From a bacterium 1XD21-13 (lineage in GTDB: Bacteria; Bacillota; Clostridia; Lachnospirales; Lachnospiraceae), in NCBI GenBank assembly GCA_009917555.1, contig QZDX01000001.1, positions 1 to 64,000 on the forward strand: 64,000 bases of DNA, in the 5' to 3' direction. Below, piece by piece: positions 24,566 through 33,963 of the stretch. The notes beneath the pieces were generated by a model. The model made no database searches. It worked only from the letters and a program-made list of their open reading frames with translations, and had not been told where the DNA came from. The number at the start of each line of letters is the position of its first letter. Position 1 is the stretch's first letter. A program made the position numbers and the translations under genes.

Positions 24566-25006
24566 ATGTCAACACTTAGTATTGTCTTAATTGTTATCAT
24601 TGTTGTTCTCATTGCCGCACTGGTAGCATTGTATTTTTTTGGAAAGAAAGCGCAGAGACGGCAGGTGGAGCAGCAGGAGCAGATGGATGCCATCGCCCAG
24701 ACCGTCAGTATGCTAATCATTGATAAAAAGCGGATGAAGATTTCCCAATCCGGCCTTCCCGCACAGGTTATCGAACAGACCCCCAAGCTTTTACGCTGGA
24801 ACAAGCTTCCCATTGTAAAGGCAAAGGTTGGCCCTAAGGTAATGACTTTGGTTTGCGATGAGAAGGTATTTGAAGTACTTCCCGTAAAGCGGGAGGTGAA
24901 GGTGGTTGTCAGCGGCATCTACATCAGTGCCGTAAAGAGTGCCCGGGGAGGACTGGAGACACCGCCGCCCAAAAAAGGCTTCTTCAAGCGTTTGTTTAAA
25001 AAATAA
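24566..25006 (+). CDS. Membrane-anchored hypothetical protein
   Basis: This 146-residue protein has a single N-terminal membrane helix (residues 3-27, IVLIVIIVVLIAALVALYF), then a short charged coiled stretch, a beta-rich domain (about 60-130) and a basic end KKGFFKRLFKK. It is common in Lachnospiraceae but has no known function. AGGAGG lies 8 bases before the ATG. An ATG four bases earlier leads to an early stop and was discarded. Confidence 0.75.
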   Translation: MSTLSIVLIVIIVVLIAALVALYFFGKKAQRRQVEQQEQMDAIAQTVSMLIIDKKRMKISQSGLPAQVIEQTPKLLRWNKLPIVKAKVGPKVMTLVCDEKVFEVLPVKREVKVVVSGIYISAVKSARGGLETPPPKKGFFKRLFKK

Positions 25007-25012
25007 TGAATT

Positions 25013-25062
25013 TTAAAAGACCGTCCGGGATGATTCCTTTCTTATCCTCGGCGGTCTTTTGT
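25013..25062. terminator. Bidirectional terminator between convergent genes
   Basis: AAAAGACCG near 25015 pairs with CGGTCTTTT ending near 25060, with a loop of about 28 nt. Both strands present a T-run, so it serves the membrane-protein gene and the DUF1934 gene. Confidence 0.6.
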
Positions 25063-25109
25063 ATTGTCCTGGCCTTTTTGTTTTTTCTCCCTGCTTTCTT
25101 CATTCCCTG

Positions 25110-25556
25110 CTACCGCAGGCGAAAATCCTTGGCCTCCTTGGACTTTACATGAAGCTGAATGGAACAGGCGGCCAGATATTTCTCATTGATGTCCAGGGAA
25201 TAATTGACCCGCACATGAATATCCCACTCACTCTCCTGGATCTCTATCTGGTGGGTCAGAATTCCCACTGACAGATCCCCAAAGGGCGTGTTGTAGGCAG
25301 ACAGACTCTTACTGTTCTTTTCAAATACCATATGGATCCGGGATAAGCCCTTTTTGATAATCTCCAGCTTGTCCTCCGCAATCTTGACGGTGGTCTGAAT
25401 GTGCTCTGAGTAGCCCTCCACCACCTCGTCATACAAGATATAATGCTTGTTGTTTCGATAATAATAGCTTCCCGTAGTCACAAGCTCTACAGGAACCTCC
25501 TCTTCCCCATCCAAAAATTGAAGCCCGGCAACGGTAAGAAGTACCTGATTTGTCAT
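25110..25556 (-). CDS. DUF1934 family protein (YwiB-like)
   Basis: This 148-residue protein matches the beta-barrel DUF1934 family, with YYYRNNKHYILYDEV near residue 31, then RIHMVFEKNSKSLSAYNTPF and a final VNYSLDINEKYLAACSIQLHV. The fold is calycin-like. The biological role is not known. It lies 5 bp after murI and is probably translated from the same transcript. Confidence 0.85.
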   Translation of the reverse strand: MTNQVLLTVAGLQFLDGEEEVPVELVTTGSYYYRNNKHYILYDEVVEGYSEHIQTTVKIAEDKLEIIKKGLSRIHMVFEKNSKSLSAYNTPFGDLSVGILTHQIEIQESEWDIHVRVNYSLDINEKYLAACSIQLHVKSKEAKDFRLR

Positions 25557-25561
25557 GGTCT

Positions 25562-26386
25562 TTAAAACTCCTCTATTTGAATCTGTCGCGTACTTGTAAT
25601 ATCAAAAGGTAAAATGGAATTGGCAAAGGTCTTAAAGCGCTCCGCCGAATCACTTACAAAGAACTCGTAGGGATTTTCCTCCTTCTTATTATGGCCTTGA
25701 TTTTCCATCTGTTCTGCCCTCAGAAGCTCTCTCAGGCTGATGGCCGTCTGATAGGCCGGATTGACCAGATTGACCTCCTCCCCCATAACCTTGCGCACCG
25801 TGGAGCGCAGCAGCGGGTAGTGGGTGCAGCCCAGAATCAGGGTGTCAACCCTTCGATCCTTCATTTCCTGCAGGTAACGCCAGGCCACTGCCTCCGTGAT
25901 AGGGTCCTTCCACCAGCCCTCCTCTGCCAAAGATACAAAAAGTGGGCATGCCTTTTCAAATACCTGTACCTCCGGCCGAAGACTTTTTATGTAATCACGG
26001 TAAATGTGACTTCCTACCGTCCCTTCCGTTCCGATTACTCCGATATTTCCTCCCGTCGTCTCCTGTGCTGCCACCCGAGCTCCCGGCTTCACTACACCGA
26101 TAATCGGCAGGTCCAGCTCCTTTTGTAAGGTCTCCAGAGCATAGGCACTGGCCGTATTACAGGCAATTACAATCGCCTTTACATTTCTCGTTTTGAGAAA
26201 ACGGACAATCTGCCGGGAGTATCGGATAACCGTATCCTGGGATTTTGTTCCGTAGGGCACACGAGCCGTATCTCCAAAATACACGATCCTCTCCTGGGGA
26301 ATCTGGCGCATAATCTCCCGGACAACGGTTAATCCCCCTACGCCGGAATCAAAGACCCCTATAGGCGCCTCTCTGATATCATTCAT
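25562..26386 (-). CDS. murI: Glutamate racemase
   Basis: This 274-residue enzyme makes D-glutamate for peptidoglycan. The opening IGVFDSGVGGLTVVREI and YFGDTARVPYGTKS are diagnostic. The two catalytic cysteines are C76 (VIACNTAS) and C187 (LGCTHYPLL). Length is normal. It forms a unit with the DUF1934 gene downstream and a small lipoprotein-like gene upstream (25 bp). Confidence 0.96.
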   Translation of the reverse strand: MNDIREAPIGVFDSGVGGLTVVREIMRQIPQERIVYFGDTARVPYGTKSQDTVIRYSRQIVRFLKTRNVKAIVIACNTASAYALETLQKELDLPIIGVVKPGARVAAQETTGGNIGVIGTEGTVGSHIYRDYIKSLRPEVQVFEKACPLFVSLAEEGWWKDPITEAVAWRYLQEMKDRRVDTLILGCTHYPLLRSTVRKVMGEEVNLVNPAYQTAISLRELLRAEQMENQGHNKKEENPYEFFVSDSAERFKTFANSILPFDITSTRQIQIEEF

Positions 26387-26411
26387 ATCTTTCTCCTATT
26401 CTAGCTCCCTG

Positions 26412-26672
26412 TCATTCATTCAAAAAGGTCAAATACTTAAAGCACACCTTTACCGGAAGCTCTGTGTTCACCGTGTCCGCTTCCTCCTCGCCCACCAGCT
26501 TCATGGCACCTGGCAGACAGTATTCGGGATAAACTCCGCCCCACCATGCCATATGAGCCATAGGTGCCGGGCTGCATGTCGGCACCTGCCTTGCAAGCAT
26601 ACGGGTGCCCACACCTCCAATGAGCAGTGATAAAAATAAAAGCACCAGCTGTATCCGAGTTCGATTCTTCAT
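26412..26672 (-). CDS. Small secreted or membrane-anchored hypothetical protein
   Basis: This 86-residue protein has an N-terminal hydrophobic helix (IQLVLLFLSLLIGGVGTRML) after basic residues. A mature part with two Cys and the motif MAHMAWWGGVYPEYCLPGAM follows. The start at 26672 is chosen because AGGAGG is 7 bases upstream; the 7 extra residues before it have none. I do not recognise the family. It lies between a GntR-type regulator and murI on the same strand. Confidence 0.6.
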   Translation of the reverse strand: MKNRTRIQLVLLFLSLLIGGVGTRMLARQVPTCSPAPMAHMAWWGGVYPEYCLPGAMKLVGEEEADTVNTELPVKVCFKYLTFLNE

Positions 26673-26731
26673 GGTTCTTCCTCCTGTTTTCAAAAGCTTA
26701 TCCCCTGGAGGATTCCCACTTTCTTCCTGAT

Positions 26732-27409
26732 TTATTCCTGCTGCTCCCGAATTCCTGCCAGAATCGCTGCTTCCTGATTGTCGATGTGGATGCAGACGGC
26801 AGCGCTGACGGCCTTCTTGTCCCCATTTTGAATTCCCATGTAGATGGCCTGATGCTCCCGATCCAACCGCTCCCTGCTGCCTCGGTCCTTCAGGTATTCC
26901 AGGCGGTAGCGGTACATCTGCTCACGCAGGTTATTTAATATGTGGATCAATCTGGCATTATCTGTGGCTGTATAGATTATCTCATGAAACCTTACATCCG
27001 CCGCTGCCAGGCGGTTCACATCCTCTGTTTTCTTTAAGCTGCTAAACTCCTGCTCCGCCCTCTTAAGCTCCTCCAAAAGCTCTGGTGTAATCCGCTCGCA
27101 GGCCACCTCGCCTGCCAGAATCTCCAGGGTACGGCGGACCTCCAGCACATCCTTCATGTCCTTCTCCGTAATACTGGCCACCACAGCTCCCCGGTGGGGA
27201 ATCATCACCACAAGTCCCTCCAGCTCCAGCTTCCGTATGGCCTCCCGAATCGGCGTGCGGCTTACCCCCAAGCGCTCTGCCAGGTGAATCTCCATCAGAC
27301 GCTCTCCGGGCTTAAGCTCCCCATGTAAAATTGATTGGCGAAGGGTATGAAAAACAACATCCCGCAGAGGCAGATATTCATTGATGGTTGTATGAATCTC
27401 CTTACTCAT
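26732..27409 (-). CDS. GntR-family (FadR/FCD subfamily) transcriptional regulator
   Basis: This 225-residue protein has a winged helix at about 12-75 (SILHGELKPGERLMEIHLAE, then LGVSRTPIREAIRKLELEGL). It is followed by a helical FCD domain with the metal-binding His and Asp pattern (AADVRFHEIIYTA, then REHQAIYMGI and IHIDNQEA). Members sense small acids or sugars. The second ATG (27409) has AGGAGG at the right distance. The gene overlaps the end of ispE by 8 bp. Its targets are unknown. Confidence 0.88.
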   Translation of the reverse strand: MSKEIHTTINEYLPLRDVVFHTLRQSILHGELKPGERLMEIHLAERLGVSRTPIREAIRKLELEGLVVMIPHRGAVVASITEKDMKDVLEVRRTLEILAGEVACERITPELLEELKRAEQEFSSLKKTEDVNRLAAADVRFHEIIYTATDNARLIHILNNLREQMYRYRLEYLKDRGSRERLDREHQAIYMGIQNGDKKAVSAAVCIHIDNQEAAILAGIREQQE

Positions 27410-28292
27410 AACCATTCCTCCTGTTGTTATAAGGTGTGGTCAGAAAAAGCTGTTTTGCCAGATGGCCTCGATTCAGAGCTGCATAAGCGCGCTTGGCCGC
27501 CTGCTTATTTTCAAAAATTCCAAATACCGTGGGGCCGCTCCCGCTCATTAACGCAGCCAAAGCTCCGTTCCGCATCATAGCCTCCTTAAGCCTTTGTATC
27601 ACCGGGTGAGCCGGGATCGTCACGGTCTCCAGTACATTTCCCATGCCCATAAGCCCTGTAAGGGCCTTCAAATCCTGCGCCTTCAGAGCCTCTGCCATTC
27701 CATCTATATCCGGATGAAAGGAAAGCGCATCGGCCCTCAGGTTCTCAAACACAAACCTTGTGGAAACACCAATCCCAGGCTTTGCCACCAGAATCGTACA
27801 GGGAGGCATGGGAGGAAGCGGGCTTAAGATCTCACCTATTCCCTCCGCCATAGCAGTCCCCCGCATAATGCAATAGGGCACATCGGCTCCAAGCTTCACG
27901 CCTCGCTCCATAAGCTCCTCCATGGAAAGCCCCAAATCATACATCCGATTCATACCAAAAAGCACAGCTGCCGCATCCGAGCTTCCCCCGGCCATTCCAG
28001 CCGCCACCGGAATATATTTTTTCAGCTGAATGGAAATCCCTCCGGGAAGATCAAACTCCTCCCGCAAAAGCTTAGCCGCCTTAAACACCAGATTATTCTC
28101 ATTCTCAGGCAGGTAATACAGGTTGGTCCGAACAAAAATCCCCTCCTCCTGCCTCTTCTCTAACTGAAGCTGATCAAAAATATGTACCGTCTGCATAATC
28201 ATTCGGACCTCATGATACCCGTCCTCCCTGCGGCGCAAAACATCCAGCCCCAGATTAATCTTGGCCATAGCCTTAAGCTGCATCCTATCCAT
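27402..28292 (-). CDS. ispE: 4-diphosphocytidyl-2-C-methyl-D-erythritol kinase
   Basis: This 296-residue GHMP kinase catalyses the fourth step of the MEP isoprenoid pathway. It has AKINLGLDVLRRREDGYHEV at the start, the ATP loop PVAAGMAGGSSDAAAVL near 92-108 and the C-terminal LMSGSGPTVFGIF. The ATG at 28292 is preferred to a TTG two codons earlier because AGAGGAT lies about 10 bases upstream of it. Confidence 0.95.
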   Translation of the reverse strand: MDRMQLKAMAKINLGLDVLRRREDGYHEVRMIMQTVHIFDQLQLEKRQEEGIFVRTNLYYLPENENNLVFKAAKLLREEFDLPGGISIQLKKYIPVAAGMAGGSSDAAAVLFGMNRMYDLGLSMEELMERGVKLGADVPYCIMRGTAMAEGIGEILSPLPPMPPCTILVAKPGIGVSTRFVFENLRADALSFHPDIDGMAEALKAQDLKALTGLMGMGNVLETVTIPAHPVIQRLKEAMMRNGALAALMSGSGPTVFGIFENKQAAKRAYAALNRGHLAKQLFLTTPYNNRRNGYE

Positions 28293-28412
28293 TCCCAATC
28301 ATCCTCTGTTTCCATACCGTTGTATTTTCTCTGTTTTTTGTATACACAAAAGTATAGCAAACTTCCCCCATTCGTGCAACCTCAAAAAGTACTTCCTTTT
28401 TTACAAAAACCT

Positions 28413-28437
28413 GGGCAGTCAGAAAAGCTGGCTGCCC
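28413..28437 (-). terminator. Terminator downstream of the SPOCS-LysM gene
   Basis: A 10-bp stem (28413-28422 with 28428-28437, one G-U pair) has a 5-nt loop. On the minus strand it is followed by AGGTTTTTG. A T-rich tract on the other side could also allow plus-strand termination. Confidence 0.55.
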
Positions 28438-28462
28438 TGTTTTCTGTCTGCCTGGTTCGTCC

Positions 28463-30049
28463 TTACAGATTTTCCATCTGCTTCACCAAAAGTAATTTCT
28501 GTCCCTGCTTGATCTGATCATTGCTCAGCTCATTTAACTGGCAAATCCAGTCTACCGTCGTGTGATAAGACTTGGCAATATCCCATAGAGTGTCCGCTGG
28601 CTGGGCCGTATAGATTAAGAAGCCCGGCAGCCGCTTCACCTCTTCCATGTTCAGCGGATGCTCCTCCACACCGGAAATGTGCTGCATGGAAATCCGGTTC
28701 AAAATCAGGGCATTGATCTGCACCGCCGCCTTCACCTCAAGCTCTCCGCTGTTGATCATATTGATAGAAAGCTGCTCTAAGGAGGTCTGTAGATAAAAAA
28801 CACTGTCCTTTCCCATTCCGTTTGCCTCAATCAGATGCTCAAATGGAATCACGCCTTTGATACAGAGGAAGGGATGATTGTCATCGGATGTTACATAGAG
28901 AACCTGAATGGAAATAACGCCCTCCACCAAAAGTCCCTCCGGCGTGATGGTTGTATCATCTACCTTCACCTCCCCATGGCTGTGGCAAATCTGAAGAATC
29001 TGTACCTCCGTACTTCCCGTTTTGATTCGATCCGCCACCCGGCACTTGGAGGCATTGCACACCAAAAGGCTTTCATAGACCGTGGGTGTGGTGACAAGCT
29101 CCAGCTCTCTCACCGGGCTGTAGAGATCGCAGATCATGTTCAGGTGCTCTTCCTCATAAATCTGAATATCCAGCTCCAGAACTGCGTCCAGATTCAATAC
29201 CCGCAGCTCCCCGTCATAATCCGGCTTCAATTCCAAATCACTGTGGGATAGTAAAACTCCCAGATTGCCCAGCATTCCCTCCTGACAGCCGCTTACATCC
29301 ACATGACTGTTAAAGGGAATCACCTGCTCCATCCAGTAGGCCTTCCCGTTTTCCTCCTCACTCTCATACAGAACAAAGACCACCAGCTCTCCCTTGACCA
29401 GAATCTCGCCCTCTCCAATCCTAAGCTCCGTGCCCTGCATGGAAATATCCTGCCAGAGAAGCTGACGGATATTGGGCTTATTGGCCGGAAGAATGATTTC
29501 ATCCTTGATCCGGCAGGTATCCTTCTTTCGAACTGCCATGCTGGCCGTGGAGATCTGGCAGGTTTTTACCTGTACCGTATCTACGTCCTCCACCTCCACC
29601 GGAACCTCCGTATCAAAGATTTCCTCCACAGAGAGCTCCAGGGTTACAATGGTCTTTACACTGAGCTTTCGGGAATTAATGAGCGCCGAGGACACATCCT
29701 CTAGCATCCATTTTAACTGCAGATTGTCTCCATCCTTGGCATTTTCCACATTCATCATTTCCTCAAAGGGAATCTGTCCCTGTACACTATGTAATCCGCT
29801 CTCCGGTCCTTCCTCCATATAGAGCACAGAAAAATTCAGGGCCCCCTTCACCTTGACCCGCCCGGCCTCCACACGGACCTCCCCAATCTCAATACTTCCC
29901 TTTTCCTGAATAATCATACCGGCATCCGGCATGTTGTCCGGAATATTATAGTCATCATCCAGAGTCATCTGGCTGACTGCTTTCCCTTTTTGCCGGTTCA
30001 TATGTATATTTCTGCGAACAAGCTCCACAACATACACCTGCTTTCCCAT
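28463..30049 (-). CDS. SPOCS (DUF3794) and LysM domain protein
   Basis: This 528-residue protein has repeated SPOCS/DUF3794 domains. The segments GALNFSVLYMEE, GELVVFVLYESE and GVISIQVLYVTS mark three similar units at about 70, 225 and 370. A LysM domain (YTAQPADTLWDIAKSYHTTV, then ICQLNELSNDQIKQGQKLLL) lies at 475-523. Such proteins belong to the sporulation set of Clostridia and probably bind cell wall or cortex. No signal peptide is evident, which is usual for spore coat proteins. It fits the presence of spoIIID in the window. Confidence 0.88.
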   Translation of the reverse strand: MGKQVYVVELVRRNIHMNRQKGKAVSQMTLDDDYNIPDNMPDAGMIIQEKGSIEIGEVRVEAGRVKVKGALNFSVLYMEEGPESGLHSVQGQIPFEEMMNVENAKDGDNLQLKWMLEDVSSALINSRKLSVKTIVTLELSVEEIFDTEVPVEVEDVDTVQVKTCQISTASMAVRKKDTCRIKDEIILPANKPNIRQLLWQDISMQGTELRIGEGEILVKGELVVFVLYESEEENGKAYWMEQVIPFNSHVDVSGCQEGMLGNLGVLLSHSDLELKPDYDGELRVLNLDAVLELDIQIYEEEHLNMICDLYSPVRELELVTTPTVYESLLVCNASKCRVADRIKTGSTEVQILQICHSHGEVKVDDTTITPEGLLVEGVISIQVLYVTSDDNHPFLCIKGVIPFEHLIEANGMGKDSVFYLQTSLEQLSINMINSGELEVKAAVQINALILNRISMQHISGVEEHPLNMEEVKRLPGFLIYTAQPADTLWDIAKSYHTTVDWICQLNELSNDQIKQGQKLLLVKQMENL

Positions 30050-30095
30050 TTCTTTTCTACCAATCTATGCGCGGATTTCCAAGTTATGCCCTTCC

Positions 30096-30497
30096 TTACT
30101 GAAATACCACCGGTTTATCCACATATTCCGTCCGCACTACCAGGCAGGGATAGCTGACTGTCTCCGCTACCTGCTCCTCCTTGCTTGGGCCAATGAGACT
30201 GGTATCAAAATAAATGGCATTTTCCGACAGATACAGCTCATTAACCGCAATGCTGTATCCACCGGTCTTTTGCTCCCCATAGCCAATGCAGAGATAGAGC
30301 TGTCCCTCCTCCTCATAGGTCAGCTTAAATTCTCCCTTTCGTTTTTCCTCCAAAATCGCCTGAAGTCCCTCCGGTGCTTTTCCATCCTCCACAATGGTAT
30401 ATTCCAGGTCCTTAAGCTTTTCCCGTTCATTTGTCTGAATGCTGCATCCGGAAAGAAAAATCAGAATGCTGCCGATTAAGAGAATTCGTTTCCACAT
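30096..30497 (-). CDS. PrcB-like small lipoprotein
   Basis: This 133-residue lipoprotein has a clear lipobox (LIFLSGCS) after a short hydrophobic signal. The remaining part has GYSIAVNELYLSENAIYFDT and SYPCLVVRTEYVDKPVVF, the pattern of PrcB C-terminal (protease-complex) domains. The ATG at 30497 has AGGTG at 7 bases and begins directly with the signal (MWKRILLIG). The function is unknown. It is divergent from malQ. Confidence 0.75.
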   Translation of the reverse strand: MWKRILLIGSILIFLSGCSIQTNEREKLKDLEYTIVEDGKAPEGLQAILEEKRKGEFKLTYEEEGQLYLCIGYGEQKTGGYSIAVNELYLSENAIYFDTSLIGPSKEEQVAETVSYPCLVVRTEYVDKPVVFQ

Positions 30498-30543
30498 ATT
30501 CATCACCTCACTTATATTTACGTGGAAAATGCTTGTATTATCC

Positions 30544-30572
30544 TTGTTTTTTAATGTCAACTTGATTATAAT
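30544..30572 (+). promoter_or_regulatory. malQ promoter
   Basis: TTGTTT (30544-30549) and a perfect TATAAT (30567-30572) are spaced by 17 bp. The start codon lies 60 bp further on. Confidence 0.7.
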
Positions 30573-30632
30573 GGGAAAAGAAGAATCCGGTTACGGCCTG
30601 GTGGACTGCCGTACCGTGAAAGGAGAAGTACT

Positions 30633-32153
30633 ATGCATTTCAAAACATCTGCCGATGACCATGTAAACCACAGGTACAGCGGCATTTTGCTACACCCCAC
30701 CTCCTTCCCCTCCCCCTTTGGAATCGGGGATTTTGGAAAAGGAGCTTACGAATTTATAGATTTTCTGGAAGCCTCCGGCCAGCATCTCTGGCAGATCCTT
30801 CCCCTGGTTCCCATCACCTCCTACGGCAACTCCCCTTACCAGGGCTATTCCGTATTTGCAGGGGAGCCTCTGCTGATCAGCCCTGAGCTTCTTGTGGAAA
30901 AAGACCTGCTGACAGGAGCGGATCTTGCAGACATTCCGGACTTTAATCCCGTTCGGGTAGATTATGAGAAGGTACGGATTTACAAATATGGTCTCTATAA
31001 AAAGGCTTACCAGGCTTTCTGTCACACAGCAGACAAAAATTTTCTGGAGGAATACCACTCCTTCTGTAAGGCCAACGAATTCTGGCTGTCCGACTACTGT
31101 CTCTTTATGGCTATCCGGGAGGATCAGGAGGAGCTTCCCTGGACCGAGTGGCCCGAGGAGCTTCGCAATCTGTCAAAAGCGGACCGCCCCTTCTGGGAGA
31201 AAAAGTTAAAGAACGGCATTGCCTACCAGCGTTTTTTACAGTACATTTTCTATATCCAGTGGTATGATTTAAAGCAGTATGCCAATGATAAGGGAATCGC
31301 TATTATTGGAGACATACCCATCTTCGTATCCCCAGAGGGTGCTGATGTGTGGGCCAACCGTCATCTGTTCCAGGTAAATGAGGCTGGCTACCCGGATAAG
31401 GTGGCCGGTGTACCCCCTGATTACTTTAGCGCCACAGGACAGAAGTGGGACAATCCCCTGTACGACTGGGACGCCCATAAAAAGGAGGGCTATCAGTGGT
31501 GGATTACCCGAATCCGCAATCAGATTGATCAGGTGGACTATCTGCGTATTGACCACTTCCGAGGCTTTGAGGCTTACTGGGAGGTGGATGCCAGGGAGGA
31601 GACGGCCATCAACGGCACCTGGAAAAAGGGTCCGGGGGAAGAATTTTTCCGGGCAATTCAGGCAGAGCTTGGGGAGGATCTTCCTATCTTTGCCGAGGAC
31701 CTGGGGCTGATCACGCCGGAGGTGGAGCATCTTCGGGATACCCTTGGCTTTCCGGGCATGCGGATTCTTCAGTTTGCCTTTGAGGGGGGAGAGAGCACCT
31801 TCCTGCCTCACCAGCTGAATACCCGCAACTGTATCTGCTATACCGGCACCCACGACAACGACACCAGCACAGGCTGGTATCACAACACCTCGGAATATGC
31901 CAAGGATAAGGTACGCCGCTATATGAACACAGATGCCTCCAGTATCAGCTGGGATTTTATCCGTATCTGCCTGGGAACCATTGCCCGTTATGCGATTTTC
32001 CCTCTCCAGGATGTTCTGAAACTGGGCAGTGAAGCACGTATGAATACTCCCGGTGTTGCCCTGGGCAACTGGGAATGGCGTTATCAAAAAGGAGATTTGA
32101 ACTCCGGCATGGCCTCCGGACTGCGGCAGATGACAGAGCTTTTCGGAAGATAG
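30633..32153 (+). CDS. malQ: 4-alpha-glucanotransferase (amylomaltase)
   Basis: This 506-residue GH77 enzyme transfers maltodextrin units in glycogen or starch metabolism. Conserved blocks are SGILLHPTSFPSPFGIGDFG, SPYQGYSVFAGEPLLI, the nucleophile region LRIDHFRGFEAYW, the acid/base IFAEDLGLITPEV and YTGTHDNDT. AAAGGAG precedes the ATG. It is followed 9 bp later by plsC, so the two share a transcript although their functions differ. Confidence 0.96.
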   Translation: MHFKTSADDHVNHRYSGILLHPTSFPSPFGIGDFGKGAYEFIDFLEASGQHLWQILPLVPITSYGNSPYQGYSVFAGEPLLISPELLVEKDLLTGADLADIPDFNPVRVDYEKVRIYKYGLYKKAYQAFCHTADKNFLEEYHSFCKANEFWLSDYCLFMAIREDQEELPWTEWPEELRNLSKADRPFWEKKLKNGIAYQRFLQYIFYIQWYDLKQYANDKGIAIIGDIPIFVSPEGADVWANRHLFQVNEAGYPDKVAGVPPDYFSATGQKWDNPLYDWDAHKKEGYQWWITRIRNQIDQVDYLRIDHFRGFEAYWEVDAREETAINGTWKKGPGEEFFRAIQAELGEDLPIFAEDLGLITPEVEHLRDTLGFPGMRILQFAFEGGESTFLPHQLNTRNCICYTGTHDNDTSTGWYHNTSEYAKDKVRRYMNTDASSISWDFIRICLGTIARYAIFPLQDVLKLGSEARMNTPGVALGNWEWRYQKGDLNSGMASGLRQMTELFGR

Positions 32154-32162
32154 GAGGCACAA

Positions 32163-32894
32163 ATGATAAGATTCATCATAATTGCCCTGATGCTATTCCT
32201 CTATCTGCTTCTCGGCATCCCCGTTCTCCTGGTAGAATGGGTGATTGGAAGGTTTAATCAGAAGGCCAAGGACTATAGCTGTCTGCGCATGGTGCAGACA
32301 GCCTTTAAGCTGATGCTCAAGGTAGCAGGCGTGCGCCTGACGGTCATCGGGGAGGAAAATGTTCCCAAGGACCAGGCGGTTCTCTATATCGGGAACCATC
32401 GGAGCTATTTTGACATTCTCCTTACCTATTCCCGGTGCCCTGGGCTCACCGGTTATGTGGCCAAGGTGGAGATGCTCCGCTACTGGTTCCTTCGGGACTG
32501 GATGAAGGCCCTCTACTGCCTGTTTTTGGACCGGAAGGATATTAAGGCCGGATTAAAAACCATCCTGCAGGGAATTGAATATATTAAAAGAGGAATTTCC
32601 ATCTGTATCTTCCCGGAGGGCACCCGAAACCGCACAGATGAAATGCTCCCCTTTAAGGAGGGCAGCATGAAGATTGCGGAAAAGACGGGCTGTCCTATTA
32701 TTCCCATGGCCATTACTAATTCCGCGGAGATATTTGAAAACCATCTTCCCTTTGTGCGCCCCTGCCATGTGATTCTGGAATATGGAACCCCGATTCTTCC
32801 GGGAGAGCTGTCAAGGGAAGAAAAGAAATTTCTCGGCTCCTATACTCAGAGCCGGATTCAAGAAATGCTGGACAAAAACAAGGCTCTGCTGTGA
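32163..32894 (+). CDS. plsC: 1-acyl-sn-glycerol-3-phosphate acyltransferase
   Basis: This 243-residue membrane enzyme makes phosphatidic acid. It has an N-terminal membrane helix (residues 3-22), the catalytic box NHRSYFD near 79 and the substrate box FPEGTRNR near 151. Length is normal for PlsC. It lies between malQ and ddl in a same-strand gene run. Confidence 0.92.
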   Translation: MIRFIIIALMLFLYLLLGIPVLLVEWVIGRFNQKAKDYSCLRMVQTAFKLMLKVAGVRLTVIGEENVPKDQAVLYIGNHRSYFDILLTYSRCPGLTGYVAKVEMLRYWFLRDWMKALYCLFLDRKDIKAGLKTILQGIEYIKRGISICIFPEGTRNRTDEMLPFKEGSMKIAEKTGCPIIPMAITNSAEIFENHLPFVRPCHVILEYGTPILPGELSREEKKFLGSYTQSRIQEMLDKNKALL

Positions 32895-32928
32895 GCCTGT
32901 GCCGGCACGTTATGAGGAGTGAAGCATT

Positions 32929-33963
32929 ATGAAAATAGTTGTTTTAGCCGGAGGCACCAGTACGGAGCGTGACGTTTCCCTAAGCTCCGGCAGTAAGATT
33001 TATTATGCATTGAAGGCCAGAGGACATCAGGTTATCCTTCTGGATGTGTACCTGGGCCTGGAATCCGAAGCTCCTGTTACCGAAGAGCTTTTTAAAGAAA
33101 CGATTGACTGGGCCAAGGATATCTGTGCTATTTCCGAGTCCCACCCGGATCTGTCCCGTCTAAAGGATCTGCGCAGAGATGGGGGCAGAAGCATGTTCGG
33201 TCCCAATGTGCTGACCCTCTGCGGAATGGCTGATATTGTTTTTCTGGGGCTTCATGGGGCAAACGGGGAGGATGGCCGTATCCAGGCCGCCTTTGATCTC
33301 ATGGGGATTCCCTACACCGGAACGGGGTATCTGAGCAGCGCCCTGGCTATGGACAAGAGCCTGTCCAAGCAGCTTTTTGTACAGGCCGGGATTCCCACCC
33401 CTGTGGGTATCACCCTGAAGAACGGACAGCAGGCTGACCCCTCTGCCGTTCCCTATCCCTGTATGGTAAAGACCATCTGCGGCGGCTCCAGTGTGGGGAC
33501 CTACCGGGTGGATCGGCCGGAGGATCTTCCGGCAGTTCTGGCCGATTCCTATACCTTTGGGGAGGATGTGATTGTGGAGCAGTTTATCACCGGACGGGAA
33601 TTTTCCGTGGGCGTCATTGATGGAAAGGCTCTCCCTGTGATTGAGATTGCCCCCCTGGAGGGTTACTACGATTATAAGAATAAATACCAGCCCGGAAGCA
33701 CCGTGGAAACCTGTCCGGCAGAGTTAAGCCCCGAGCTGACCGCAAAGCTCCAGGGCTATGCAGAGCAGGTATTTCAGGTCCTGAAGCTTACCTCCTATGC
33801 CCGGATTGATTTTATGATGGACGCGGCCGATCAGTCCTTTTACTGTCTGGAGGCCAATACTCTTCCCGGCATGACCCCTACCAGCCTGCTTCCTCAGGAG
33901 GCCGCGGTTGTGGGGATGTCCTTTGAGGATCTGTGCGAAAAGCTGATTGAGGTGTCCCTATGA
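32929..33963 (+). CDS. ddl: D-alanine-D-alanine ligase
   Basis: This 344-residue ATP-grasp enzyme builds the D-Ala-D-Ala dipeptide. It has VVLAGGTSTERDVSLSSGSK at the start, GLHGANGEDGRIQAAFDLMG, PYTGTGYLSSALAMDKSLSK and the metal site FYCLEANTLPGMTPTSLLPQ. A stretch of about 25 residues near 65-90 (ISESHPDLSRLKDLRRDGG) is longer than in many Ddl. Y or F at the usual specificity position could not be judged with certainty. The stop overlaps the murF start by ATGA. Confidence 0.93.
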   Translation: MKIVVLAGGTSTERDVSLSSGSKIYYALKARGHQVILLDVYLGLESEAPVTEELFKETIDWAKDICAISESHPDLSRLKDLRRDGGRSMFGPNVLTLCGMADIVFLGLHGANGEDGRIQAAFDLMGIPYTGTGYLSSALAMDKSLSKQLFVQAGIPTPVGITLKNGQQADPSAVPYPCMVKTICGGSSVGTYRVDRPEDLPAVLADSYTFGEDVIVEQFITGREFSVGVIDGKALPVIEIAPLEGYYDYKNKYQPGSTVETCPAELSPELTAKLQGYAEQVFQVLKLTSYARIDFMMDAADQSFYCLEANTLPGMTPTSLLPQEAAVVGMSFEDLCEKLIEVSL